The position numbers and the translations under genes were made by a program. Under the pieces are notes generated by a model. It had not been told where the DNA came from, ran no database searches, and saw only the letters and a list, made by a program, of their open reading frames with translations. A stretch of DNA of 64,000 nucleotides from Maylandia zebra (lineage: Eukaryota; Chordata; Actinopteri; Cichliformes; Cichlidae), in contig NC_135172.1 of the NCBI RefSeq assembly GCF_041146795.1, positions 16,689,123 through 16,753,122 of the forward strand, in the 5' to 3' direction. Shown in pieces: positions 1 through 11,700 of the stretch. How positions within the stretch are numbered: the first letter of the stretch is position 1; the number at the start of each line of letters is the position of its first letter.

Positions 1-1968
1 AGTTTCTGGTGTTCTTCCAAATAGGCAATTTTTAAAGCAATTGACATTTCATGCATAGTGCTCAAGCACAGTATAAATTTGTGTAAATAAAATAAAATAA
101 AATTCAGCTATAAGAGAAAAATGCAGAAATTTCCATTAAATGATGTAAGGCAGACATATTGCCTTCGCTGCACACGGACCAGTGAAGCCACAAAAAGCCC
201 TGGGGTGTGTGTGAGTGGGTGAACAAGAAACACTGTAAATTGCTTTGTAGAACTGCTAAGGGTAAAAACGCTTCATAACAGCCGACCATTTAACCACATA
301 AACCTTTCCCCAGCATAGCAGAAACTACAGGCCTCAGCCTGAAAAGCTCCAGCTGATGTAAATTTCTTTCAAGAACTCAAACACCTTTAATAGTTCAACT
401 AAATGAAACAAAAATAATTTCACTAGAGTGTGCACAACAATAAAATAAAAGCTTATGCTGCTCACTGCAGCAGCTGAGCTGACAAAGCACGAAAAGGAAT
501 ATTCACAAGCACAGCAGCAGTGTTTGTAAACGATGAGTGCAGAAATGACAAAACCCAAACAGGAAGATGAAGCAGATAAAACTGCAATTTAAAATTACCA
601 GGGAACTTCAACCAATATCATTAGACCTGAAGCCAATATAAACACGTGACCCATAAAGCATGTTAATGGTTACAAAAAGCACAAGCAAAGGAAACATGCA
701 GCATTTACTGCAAGTATTACAGGAATGTATTTACAGCCCAGATTTGATTCTGACGATATATCTGCACATATGACACTGCATCTCCAGCATCACTACTTCA
801 GTGAGCCCACAGCACTGGGGTAGAAGATAGACATCCATGTTATGCTCTGTTTCACATAGCTCATGTAACTGAGACAATCGCTCCATCCAATACTACATAT
901 GACACTCAACAATGTCAACAAGCCAGTCACCTGCTAACTGATCTGCAAGGTAGGGGTAAGTGTGGAAAAACAAAACACAAAAGAAACATCAAATTCCTCC
1001 CCTCGGCATATGAATTATTTATCAGCGTATACAACTCACACTAAGAACTATCTGCAATGCTGAATCAACTGCTTCGGTGTTATCTCTGGTCTTTGGCAAT
1101 TACCGTAGGGTGCACACCACAAAGCAAGCTTGTAAAAAGTATACTATACAGTGGCAAAAATAAACTCTCTGCAAATGTTTCTGTGCAAAAGAGGCCGGCT
1201 TTTAATCTTTTAATTGAACACAAAAGAATAATATTGAACTCTTTAAAAAAAAGAAAAGGTATGCAAATAGTTTAGTTTGCATCTAGTTTTTCACCTAAAG
1301 CAGCCAAACTCTCAACACTGTCTCCTTGCAGAGTTTTTCAGGAAAAATGCCACACACCCCTTTCAGGTAACCTGACAAGCCAGCTGGTGACTTCATGATA
1401 GGTTTATCAGTAAACACCGAACTTGTGCTGTTTACCCTTGCTCTTGCTTCACAATTACATAATAATCACAAACACCCAAACACCTCATTGAAAATGACTG
1501 GAAGTACTTAAAAAAAACCAACAACAACAAAAAAGAACTGCATAACCTAGACTAAAATGTGTGAACCACAAAGCCGGAAGCAACTGCGAAGAAGTCTTCA
1601 GGCTGTCAGCGTGTGTTACTAACTGAACTCCACAATGGATAGCACGTACAAAAGAAAATAAGGAGGAGCCACATGACAGGTGACCTCCCGCTCTGCCTTC
1701 ACTTTGGAGTTGTTTAATGAACTGTGACTACTAGCAAGATAACTTTTCTTGATAACTGTGTTGACAAAATCGTGGCTGGGTATTGACGAGTTTTTCCCTC
1801 TCAAACACACCCAAATCAGTCTGCAAACTGAGTCCAAAAACATCGGTGATGCTTTAACCCACACGTGTTCACTCATGCTGTCTGATGAGCTTCTTCTTCT
1901 TTTTTTTTTTTTTTGGAAGTGTGCACATAAAGAGGCAAATACAAACACAGCCATTAGAAGGCACCTAC
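1..1968 (-). other. TMEM131L intron 2 (partial)
   Basis: No exon matching the family was recognised and there is no long open frame. The sequence is A/T-rich and unremarkable. A small downstream TMEM131L exon could still be hidden here. Confidence 0.6.
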
Positions 1969-2042
1969 CTGAAGCGGGACTAATGGCTCTGCATCCTCTG
2001 GTTGCCAGACCTCGACCACGCTGGGTGATATCTGACTCAGAG
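1969..2042 (-). CDS. TMEM131L: TMEM131L coding exon 2
   Basis: The acceptor is ctacaaag|CTCTGAG at 2043-2044 and the donor is CAG|gtaggt at 1968. The exon enters in phase 1 and leaves in phase 0. It codes for A-LSQISPSVVEVWQPEDAE and then PLVPLQ. Confidence 0.86.
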
Positions 2043-2912
2043 CTTTGTAGGGAACAAGAAATCAAATTAACAGTTAGGTGCTGCCCTGAGAAACTGGGCA
2101 ACATGGAAAACAACACACTCTGGTGGAAATGCATCCAAAGCACCCGAAAAGATAATAATTATAACATAAGTAATTAAACCTGCCAAGCCACAGTAGCATC
2201 ATCTCTTATTACGAATGAATCAAGGGAAACGGAGTGGGCGAGAATGACAGGCAAGTGAGGAAATGAAGCCTCACAAAGGCTGTTTGCTAGCTGCTTGTTT
2301 AGCTGGGGGTTAGCTCGGTGGCTAACGAACTTGGGGAAACATCTCCCCTGCTGCTGCAGTAAACACGACTGTATGGTCATGTAAAGGGCAGCTTACAACA
2401 CCGCGTAGATTTATTACAGTAACAGCCGCTAAGTGGACGTTCAAAGTCTCGACAACCCGCTACTTCCATGTCTGAGCAACTCAGTTTCGTTAAATCAAAC
2501 AGCAGAGGGGAATTGGAAGCTAGCAAGAACTCACATTAGCGGGGTGATAAAGCACTAGCTACAAACCTCTCCCGAGTAAAAACAAAAGAAAAATAAAAAC
2601 ACCACTTTAACTTTTATTTTCATTATTTTTCATACACTTAGACTGGCTGTGGACATTTCAACTCGTTTCTCGTCTTCCACAATAACAGCCTAGCAAAATT
2701 AAAGCACATTTCTTCTTTTTTTTCTCTGCAACGGTCGCGTGAACGTACCAGCCCCCCAAAGCGGAAAATAAAGACGAGAATAACAAACCTTGGAGCTGAG
2801 CACCTCCGTGCTGGACGCAGGGTAAAAGTAACTGTAGTATTCCTAGTAGTATATTGATCCACGTTTTCCTGTGACAGTGGCTGCCTTGGTGGAAGTCTTG
2901 TAGCCCCGCCAT
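1969..2912 (-). CDS. TMEM131L: TMEM131L (transmembrane protein 131-like), 5' part: coding exons 1-2, continues beyond the left edge
   Basis: Two minus-strand exons splice in phase. Exon 1 (2912-2789) gives 41 codons plus one base, and exon 2 (2042-1969) gives two bases plus 24 codons. The joined product starts MAGLQDF, has a hydrophobic stretch at residues 18-32 (TWINILLGILQLLLP) that reads as a signal peptide, then GGAQLQ and a VVEVWQPED segment. This is the N-terminus I know from vertebrate TMEM131L (KIAA0922), which has MAGL..., a signal peptide, GGAQ and then a VVELWQ segment. Family knowledge: a type I membrane protein related to TMEM131, reported to affect collagen secretion and Wnt signalling in thymocytes. 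The remaining exons must lie left of 1969; I could not recognise exon 3 in 1-1968. The position downstream of MND1 on the same strand agrees with the human gene order. Confidence 0.88.
2043..2788 (-). other. TMEM131L intron 1
   Basis: This 746-bp intron lies between exons 1 and 2. I see nothing else in it. Confidence 0.8.
2789..2912 (-). CDS. TMEM131L: TMEM131L coding exon 1 (start codon and signal peptide)
   Basis: The ATG is at 2912-2910 in a GCAGCATGG context, and the donor is AAG|gtttgt at 2788. The exon ends in phase 1. It codes for the signal peptide and the GGAQLQ segment. Confidence 0.88.
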
Positions 2913-3070
2913 GCTGCCCGCTCTGCTAGCAGCCTGCCTTGTGTTTCGCTGCGTTGGTCTTTCTTTCTCTCAGCAAGCAGAAGCAGCAGCAGTTCCCTCC
3001 CTCTCTCCCTCCCCGCCTGCTCAAGCAGGCTACAGGCACTGCAGCGAGGCACGAGGTAGAAAGCCAACAA
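2913..3070 (-). promoter_or_regulatory. TMEM131L 5'UTR / proximal promoter candidate
   Basis: Immediately upstream of the TMEM131L ATG there is a polypyrimidine block on the plus strand (2996-3018, CCCTCCCTCTCTCCCTCCCC-like), which reads as a GA/G-rich tract on the coding strand. Such tracts are common in TATA-less promoters. No TATA box was recognised. The assignment rests on position and composition only. Confidence 0.35.
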
Positions 3071-5560
3071 ATACCATTAAAAAATAATAACAAGTCTTTA
3101 TGCAACCCTACATAAAACTGTAAAGTAGCCGAATACTCGAGGTGAAACAACTGATCAAACGCTGTATTGAATCAAATGCTGATATTTCTGACTAGCTTTA
3201 GTTAAGAGCTGCTATTTGATATTAGAAATTAAAACATAGTTAAACTTATCTGCACTTCAACCCTGCTAGAACACATCCCCAGACAGGTACAGCTCCCCCT
3301 CCCCACTGAATGGCTTTGTACAGAAACAAAATCACAAAAATGACAATTAAAAAATAACTTGAGTATTATTTTAAAATGCACTGCTATTAATGGCAATACA
3401 CCAGGAGATCTCAAGCTGAGTGGCTTATAAAGCATTTAAATGCTATTGTAGATCAGCCGTGATCTGTCAATTTAATATACATGTACTAACAGTAGGTGTA
3501 AACATTGAGATTCTGGAAATACTATCTGTAAATGAGATCTGCTTGGGCTTTATGAGATAGAACATAAAAGTCTGACTTACACATGGAGTCCGGGTTCATG
3601 TTATAGCATATACAACTAAACTAATAAAAATATTAGTGTCCGGTATAGAGAGCCTTTCACTCTGATTCCTTTTAATCCATATTCTGCTAATGACATTTTT
3701 ACTACAGATGTATTCTCCAGTCCTGCTACTTTTACTTAGTGTCAGTAAGTAAATACTTCTAAAACTGCTGGTGGCACAGTATTTCCAAGTGGGAAGTGAC
3801 TAAATACATTAAACTCTACTTAATTTTAAGATAAATGTTTCATTTCAGGCCAAGATATTTACACAGCACTTTAGTAATAATAGGCTAGTAATAATATAAT
3901 AATGCATAAGCTTTCAAGTTGAGTATTAAGATTTTACAGTGTAAAAATAGTCTTCTAATATATTTGCCCCCTGTCCAGATTAATCCTGTGTGGCCTTGGC
4001 AGGCAGTTGTATATCAAACAGTAACTTCCCACACCTTGATCTTCTTCAGCAGTAAAAAGCAACCCACACTTTGATTCGTAATATAATCGCTTAGTCACAG
4101 GGGATATTTCACTTCATTTGTGTGCGATTCTTTTTACTGAGGTGAGATTTGAATGCAGGAATTTTTCACTGTTGTACTGGCAGTGTCAGCATGTAAATCG
4201 AGAGTTGAAGAAGGTACGGAGGAGCATTTGGAAATGTGTAATAAAATAGAAATTGGCTGGGTTTTAAACTTTCTTTGCAGAAACGTAGGCAAATGCATGT
4301 AATAAAAGTCCTTTACACTCCAGTTACACCACTCTGATTTCATATGCTCATATGGGGAGAGGGCTAAGTCCTTGTGTCAGTACTGCTCTGTTGGGCTCTT
4401 TTCAGGGCCAGGCATGTTTTAATGAGAGAAACTGCAAGCTGCGATTACCAAAAATTGTACGCAGAGTTCTCAGAGTTTTGACAGCCAACAGGCCCGTGAA
4501 TCACAGTACAGGTTGGGCAGGTACACACATGAATACATCCAGGTTATTCTTGTGTGGGTGTGTCAGCTCCCTCAAACAAACTGCTGCTAGGCATTTCGAC
4601 TATTTATTTTGTTCCAGCCTTGCTGTAGTCAACAGTTCATGGACATCCAGAGACTGGATTAGATGAGTCTTCATCATGCCACCAACTAAACTTACAGTAG
4701 TAAAACAGTGTCCTTTAAATTAGTAACTAACATCTGTCTCACATTGATTAATGCAGAAAAAAAAAACCTTAGAAGAGGCGAAAGATCAGATATTACATTT
4801 GCATGTCATTCATTTACTGGAATAAAAATGAAACTGATGAGCAAAGCAAAATGAGCACAGAGCTCATTTGAAATTTAAATCAAAGAACCCAGACACATTG
4901 GCCTTCTCAACTAGGTCACAGAGTAAACAAGATACACAACTGCCTATTTTGCATCTGGTTTGACAGAAAAAAGGAGCAAAAAAAGAAGGTCAATAGTCAT
5001 TCTAGACATGTTGTGACAGCAATGATCTTTTCTGATCATCCGGAAAGCGAGTCCTGAAAAAACAAAACAAAAAAACAAAACAAAAAAACCCTAAAATTCC
5101 AGTGACGATTATAAAAGAAACAAAAACATCAAAGATAACTTGACACTGACCTTTGTAGTTATAATACAACTAGGAAAGCATGCCCTGTAATACTCCAGGG
5201 AGGGAGAGAGAAAAGGAACATATCTAAGAAAAAGTGCACAAGCATTTGATTCCAAACCATCTGTTTAAACCATACAAACGCGACCACTGGCAACACAAAT
5301 GCAGTAAGTGTTGATTCCTTTCCATCATCTACTTGGAGCTCTCGGTTTTCATGCAAACAGGTGTCCCAAAACTTTGGCTGCTAGCTTGTGCTCATCACAG
5401 GACCCTGTCAGCCCTCACAGCCACTAATGGCGTTTCAGACTCTTCTCTGGTTGCACCAAAGTAACATATCCACTGATGAAGTCCATCTGCCACCGCAAAG
5501 TCACTGACATCTGTCCTTATTCAAAATCCACCCGAGGGCGCGAGTAGAGCGTCTGGTGCT
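3071..5560. other. Intergenic region between MND1 and TMEM131L
   Basis: About 2.5 kb of A/T-rich sequence with only short chance open frames on both strands. No recognisable exon, RNA gene or named transposon was seen. Confidence 0.6.
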
Positions 5561-5566
5561 TTTATT
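5561..5566 (-). terminator. Candidate MND1 polyadenylation signal (AATAAA)
   Basis: The plus strand reads tttatt, which is AATAAA on the minus strand, about 107 nt after the MND1 stop codon. A short 3'UTR of this kind would be reasonable. This is a position-based inference. Confidence 0.45.
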
Positions 5567-5672
5567 TTCACTGAAACCCACAGCACAGGAATTAGAAATG
5601 CAGAGACCAGGTAGGTAGGTGTCAGAGGCCGAAACACATTACTCCATCGCTGCGTCCATGACATGCTGGCAG

Positions 5673-5779
5673 TCAGTCCATGTAGTCGAAATCCTCCGGG
5701 ATACCAAAGGCTTTATCAATGCGGCTGTTATCAAAGGCAAACTTCTTCTTTGTCCACGACTTTATGGCGAAAACATTGT
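5673..5779 (-). CDS. MND1: MND1 coding exon 8 (stop)
   Basis: It is 107 nt, with acceptor gttctcag. It codes [20 protein letters not shown] and the terminal [13 protein letters not shown], then TGA at 5675-5673. Confidence 0.94.
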
Positions 5780-8700
5780 CTGAGAACAAGAGTAAAAAAG
5801 AAACATTAAACACATGAAATATAAATGAAATCTCAATTTACAAATATATACTGTACATTTACAGCAAAAGGAATCTGGACTGCTCATTCAGAAGCAAGGA
5901 GAAAGCCGGGTTACTATGACTGGTTAGTGCGTCAGATTTAGATTATCTGTTTTCCCAGTTTTGTGAATATCATGTAAATTTAGGAAACACAAACTGCCAT
6001 TAACAGTCATTTGACATTTCACATCCAGCATTAACAATTTCAAATTCTTTAATGATGTATGTGTGTAATCCATATATAATATAATATATAATAATCCATT
6101 TAACTACCTCAAATTAAATACATCTTGATGTTTTATGGTGGTGAATTCACCCTAACAGCCTCATGTGAAAATAGTTTAAAAAAAGAAAACATTTTATATA
6201 TACCTGCGTCCTATTCTTAAATAATAGCAATAAAAATAACAGTTTGACTAAAAACAAAATGTCTATTTCAGGAAAACCTTTTAGCAGCTGAAGCTCTGAA
6301 GTCTCCAGTTTCAAAAGCAGAACAACTTCCTGCAGACTAACAACTGATCAGGAGCTTAAGCCAATGAACGTTGGCTTGCACTTTTAGCGATGCCTTTCAC
6401 TTCACTTCTGGAGGATTAGTTTTTACTGTTCTCCAGTTTTGATATGACAAGCGATTAAATGTGTCGAGGCTTGTGTGGGAAGTCGCAGACAATCCATGAG
6501 CAGGCCAACATACAGCAGCAGTGTTTTAAAAACAAACAAGGTGCGCAAAGTTGCAGCTGCTTTTTCCATGAAACCTTCAAAATTTGGCTTTGTTGTGTTG
6601 ATTTGAGTGTTTAGCCACAAACCCTGACCAGACCTGGTAAAATAGTAACATTCGCTCTAACGGCATAACATGAGAACTTTATAGCTCGTAGTAAAAGACG
6701 TTACTGTGCAAATTCAACAGCTGCGCTACGAGGAAACACTTATGCATGTTTGTTTCATACTGTCCAGCTCAGAAAAGAGAAGTACTAATCGTGAATGAGG
6801 CAGAAATGACTCACTTTTTTTTTTTTTTTTAACTGAGCTTCCTTCCATGAAAGCAAAGCAAAAGCTCTCCAACCAAAACTGACAACACCACTCTGTTGAC
6901 CTGCAGCAGGCAATGTTGATCTAAAGAGTCAAAAGACCACAGGCATCGATGGCTACCATGATCCCTAAAGGTCAGCTGTGTCCAAGGTTACCACTCAAGT
7001 CAACAAATGTACACACAGAGCATAAGCGCGGACTACTTAGAGTGACAGCTGGACTAGAGAGCGCCTTCACAGATTTCACTTTAATGCGCTTTCACGTGCA
7101 TTAAACAGCAATCAGAGATAAAGTCCGACTGCTGTCATCCAGCTGCTTTTTTTTTTTTTTGGACTAACCAGAAATTTCAAACAGGAAACAGTAAACCAAG
7201 GTCAATCAACAGTCAGTAGTCCAAAATCCACAAATAGTGACTACAAAATAAAACAACTCTCACTTTATAAACAAGCGCTACAACCAGACATTGGGCATTT
7301 TATGTTCCTGCAGCTTAAATCCAGACCATTACATGTCTATATATATTTAAAAAGAAGAAAGAAAAGAAATTAGCAGACTCACCTGTCCATCTGGAAACAG
7401 CTTCTTTTGCTATAACATTTGATTTTTCTGCAAAATAAAATTTTGGATTAGTATGTGCATCCAACTAGTCAGTAACCACTTATATAGAGATACAAGATAA
7501 GCGAGCCCCGGTGCAAAAGCACACAGGTTTGCAGCTGGAAAGCATTTAAACGTTTTTTTCAAGGCATCTACTGAACAACGAAGTCATTACAATAACATCA
7601 CTCCAAGTTTTGCTTCAGCATGTCATTAAAAGTGTCATGTTTGCACTGTTGCTGCAGCTGCTGCTGAGGTGTGTTGCTTGCGCTCAGTACATTTAATAAC
7701 CTTTGTAACATGTTTTGAATGCTATTTCCTATGATTTGTTTCTCATGACGTTTGGTGTTTGCAAGCAAGGCTCACACACTGCAATTACAAAATGCTTAAT
7801 GTGAAAACGTCACGGAAGAAGTCTAGTAGATTATATAAAACTGGGAAAAACGCTGGAAAAAAAAAAAAAGAAAAAAAGAAGAAGAGGAAAATAAGCTTGC
7901 AACACAAGCACAAATGAAGGCTGGCAACAAACCATCCCCTCTGAGGAGGAAGTGGTGGTCAGGGATGTGATGGTTGCGTGGCCACAGCTGTGCTGTATGA
8001 CTAAGTGGCGGTATCCTATTAAATTAAAGTGGACACTAACCTACTCATCCCCTACAGCTACAGCGGCGCTTGAAAGAGCGCTTTATACTGTAAAAAAGTA
8101 GAACGGAGCTGAACAATATGTTCCCACTGGACAGCACTCAGAGAGAAGTTTACATTAAGCATAAAAACACAGATGACATCAAGTTTCCACTCCCCTGGAA
8201 TAATCACAGCATATTCAAGTAGTACAAAAAATAATGATAACCTTTTTCACAGACATTAATCTGGCTGCTGTATGAGTGTGAACTGTTCTACAACAGGCTT
8301 GAATCCAGCACAAATTATCTCAGTCCAACAGCTCTGGATAGTTTCTCTCCGATCTGAGTTTCTCTTCCTTCTGGAAGCTTGAAAAGGTTCAGTACCAGTA
8401 AAATATCTGTTTGGATCACCAGAACAAACACTGCTCGTGAGGACCATTTCAACACTTAACTGATATTGCGTAAAAATAAAATTGAATTTCTCCAGAAACA
8501 AATCTGAGAAGAAAGTGAATTAATTCAACAATCGCTGACTCAAAGTTGGAGAACCTGATTTCACTTTATGGTTAAAAGTGTGTAGCTAAACGAAACACAG
8601 CTGCTGGGTGCAAGGTAGAAACGTTTCACGCATCGACTGACGTGGTTCACAGACGCACCACTTTTTATTTTCTTAAATACTTAACTTATTTTTCTTTATC

Positions 8701-11700
8701 TGGCAGGACCCCTGCTCACTAATCAACAGAAAAAAGTTAACTGTAGATAAACAAGGTAAAGTAATAGAATTTTTTATCACCCTTGTCTGGATATTAAGAT
8801 GGGACCCTAATGCCAAAGAATACATAAAATGTTTAACAGAAAAGATGATCCCCCCAAAATCTTCTTTGTTAAAAAGAAATAAAAATCTGATTTTTAATCA
8901 CCTATAAGCCCACTAATAAATCTGTACTTGTCTGACTTCCTGTTACTGTGGTTATATATAAAAATGCTGATTTCTTTGCCTTTACTCTGTCTTGTGGTTT
9001 GCAAAGCAGGTTACTTGCAAACTGAACAAAATGAACACACCGATTAAATCCACCCCCACGTCTGGTTAGCTGTGGTGCATCCTCTGCTGCATGTGGTGCA
9101 GATTATAAACGATGGAGCTGGAGCTGCTAGCACACCGATACCCTAAATATCTGTTAGGCTGACATTAATCATTAATATGTCAGCCTAACAGCCAGTGTAA
9201 TTGAGTCTGGGCTCAATTACACTGGAATGGTTTCTGTTGGGCTATTTAATGGTTTCATTCAAAACCTATTGGTATCTATGGGTGTGGCAACCATTGTTTA
9301 ACATGCAGAGACAAGAAGGCACGAAAGCTTTGTTTTTAGCCAAGTTGCATTTATTGTTAGTACCTAGTGTTTGTTAGTGTTTCTGTCACTTGGCTGCTAG
9401 CTTGGTAAATATGTGGAAAGGCATGTTGTGTTTAGGTAAGTCGTGCTGAAGTTAATGGGGCAAACTTACTCCTGGTACTTCAGCATTCTTGTACATTGCC
9501 CGACTTCCTTTATAATTTCTAACTTTGCAAGTAAACTAATTTTCCTTATTCCTACAACTCCTTTACTACAAATCAAAAAAAAAGAAAGAAAGAAAGAAAA
9601 AAGGCAAATAATGGTTCACAGGTGAATAATAATCCTGTCAATAACAGCATGGGCAACGCCCTTGAAGACATCTAATGAGCCTACATGTGCATAGCTATCA
9701 CACATGCAGGAACAAGTCTGAGCTCATTCTGCAAGTTCAGTCTGATACCTCTTGAGCAGCAGACATTACATAATATCATACAGCTGGATACTGCTCTCGA
9801 GCTTTGCTGATGGTTATCTGTTAACAAAGCTCTCTGTGTGGCAAACCTGGCAGTAAAAGACAAAATAGGATCTGTAGACATGTGGCAACAGTAAAAGTAG
9901 AAAAAAATAATTTAACTGTAATGGCGAGCTAGTTTGCTCTCAGTCCGCCTGCTGAACTGTTTTGTGTCAACATCACTGTGATCTGTGTGAGATGCACTCA
10001 TAATGATCCATCTACAAAGAGTTCAGATAACTGGCCTTACTCCATCCTCCTTCAAATGCACCACTGATGGTATAACTCTTGTTTTACATATTAAAATATA
10101 AATAATATTTATTGCTCCCGAAGCAGGTAAAATATCATTTAAGGAGGAACTATGTGCTAAAACCTGTGTTGTAAACACAATCCTAGTCATTTATGAACAA
10201 AGTGACTTTCTCAGCAACATTTAAACTGCTTGTTTTATCCTGATTAACTTTGTCTTTCTGCTCAGATTTGAAAATTTGACTCAGCTTCAGTTGAAATCAT
10301 TTGGGCATTGTAACGCAACATACCAGGGGTGACACCATGGTCCATTTCATACACTACCCAAAATAAGGTTTCTAAACCAGCATGTGAAGGCGAGCAAACC
10401 CACAACGTGGTTGTGTTGCCTCTTTACAAACAACTCCAGACTCCCTGTGCTTTGAAGAGAGTCCAAGAACTCATGAAGTTCAATTTTGCTGGTTTTGAGA
10501 TGTGAAAGTACTGTACAACCATTTTCAAGCACCGACTGCAGTGCTGCTGATCTGAGTAAAACCAAACAAGGAGGTGTTTTTGTCCTTTAAATAAAACAAG
10601 GACAAGATTTTTAAAAGCTGCCTAGTTTAAAACAATTTGTAAGTTTTGGAAAACACCTCAAACTCAGACACTGAAAATGTGGACTGAACAAATGATGCAA
10701 CACTGTTGCCTGTCAGAATATGTTGGGAAGGCTTAACCATAACACTGAGATTATCATAGAGCAATGGGACAGTAACGGTGAGTTCATATCCAAAGACAAA
10801 ATGAAAACATAGCTTGATATGAAGCGGACAGCATGTACTGACATCTGGCAAATGAATATTACCCAATAATAAAGTACAAATTGCCTCATATACCTCAGTC
10901 GGTATCAGCACCTTTGACCTGCCGTGTCTTGATGTTTTTAAAAATAACTCAATAAAAATTCTCAATTATAAGCAAAACAAAGAATTGTTACTTTTCAAAC
11001 ACACAAATTTTGCTTCAACATTGACCATAGTTTGGCTCCACTGTAAAACGGCTGCAAATTCGACATTTTAGGTTACGTGCAATGGCAGCAATGATGCCTC
11101 TCCATCTCATTTCAGGTAGACTGGTCATAAGTAATGTGCACGGTCATGTGGCCATCAGTACACCACAGTGTTGTCACAGTGGAGTGGAAAAAAAAAAACA
11201 AAAAAAAAAAAAAAAACTGGTAATCTGGGAGGTGCAGGTAAACAGCCCAGATATTTGTCTGACACCACCACCAGTCACATGAGCAGATAAAGGAACACAC
11301 CTCCCATATTGCAGGTCAGCTGTAGCATGAAAACAAAGCACTGTCAGATTTTTGCAATACTATCAATAGCTGTGTCTGTTTGTGGTTCCCTTATGTAAGG
11401 GGTGTGCAACAGCCAGCAAAGGACTCCAAGGCCTTCATATTTTAAAAGATTTTTAATACCAGCCCTGTGAGCTGACAGCTCGGAGGTAATAAGGTTCATT
11501 TGGCTGCAATAAAAACTTTCAGACTTCTGCGTCCGCAAGAAGAGTTACACTTTTCAAACTTACCTAACTGCAACAACTTAACCAGTCTGAGGTTCATATC
11601 TAAGAACGTATATCCTGAAAGCAAGGTGAGTGGCCACTTGTGACCATTTTTCACTTCCTGAGTCTCTTAATTTGAACCGTGAGAATGTTTGACCCTGCAG

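Noticed and set aside
1619..2177. Overlapping 174-aa (minus) and 142-aa (plus) frames
   Set aside because: Neither resembles a known protein; the region contains TMEM131L exon 2 in a different frame and its flanking introns.
9151..9225. microRNA precursor
   Set aside because: Stems are only 14 bp, shorter than a usual pre-miRNA arm; kept only as a structural finding.
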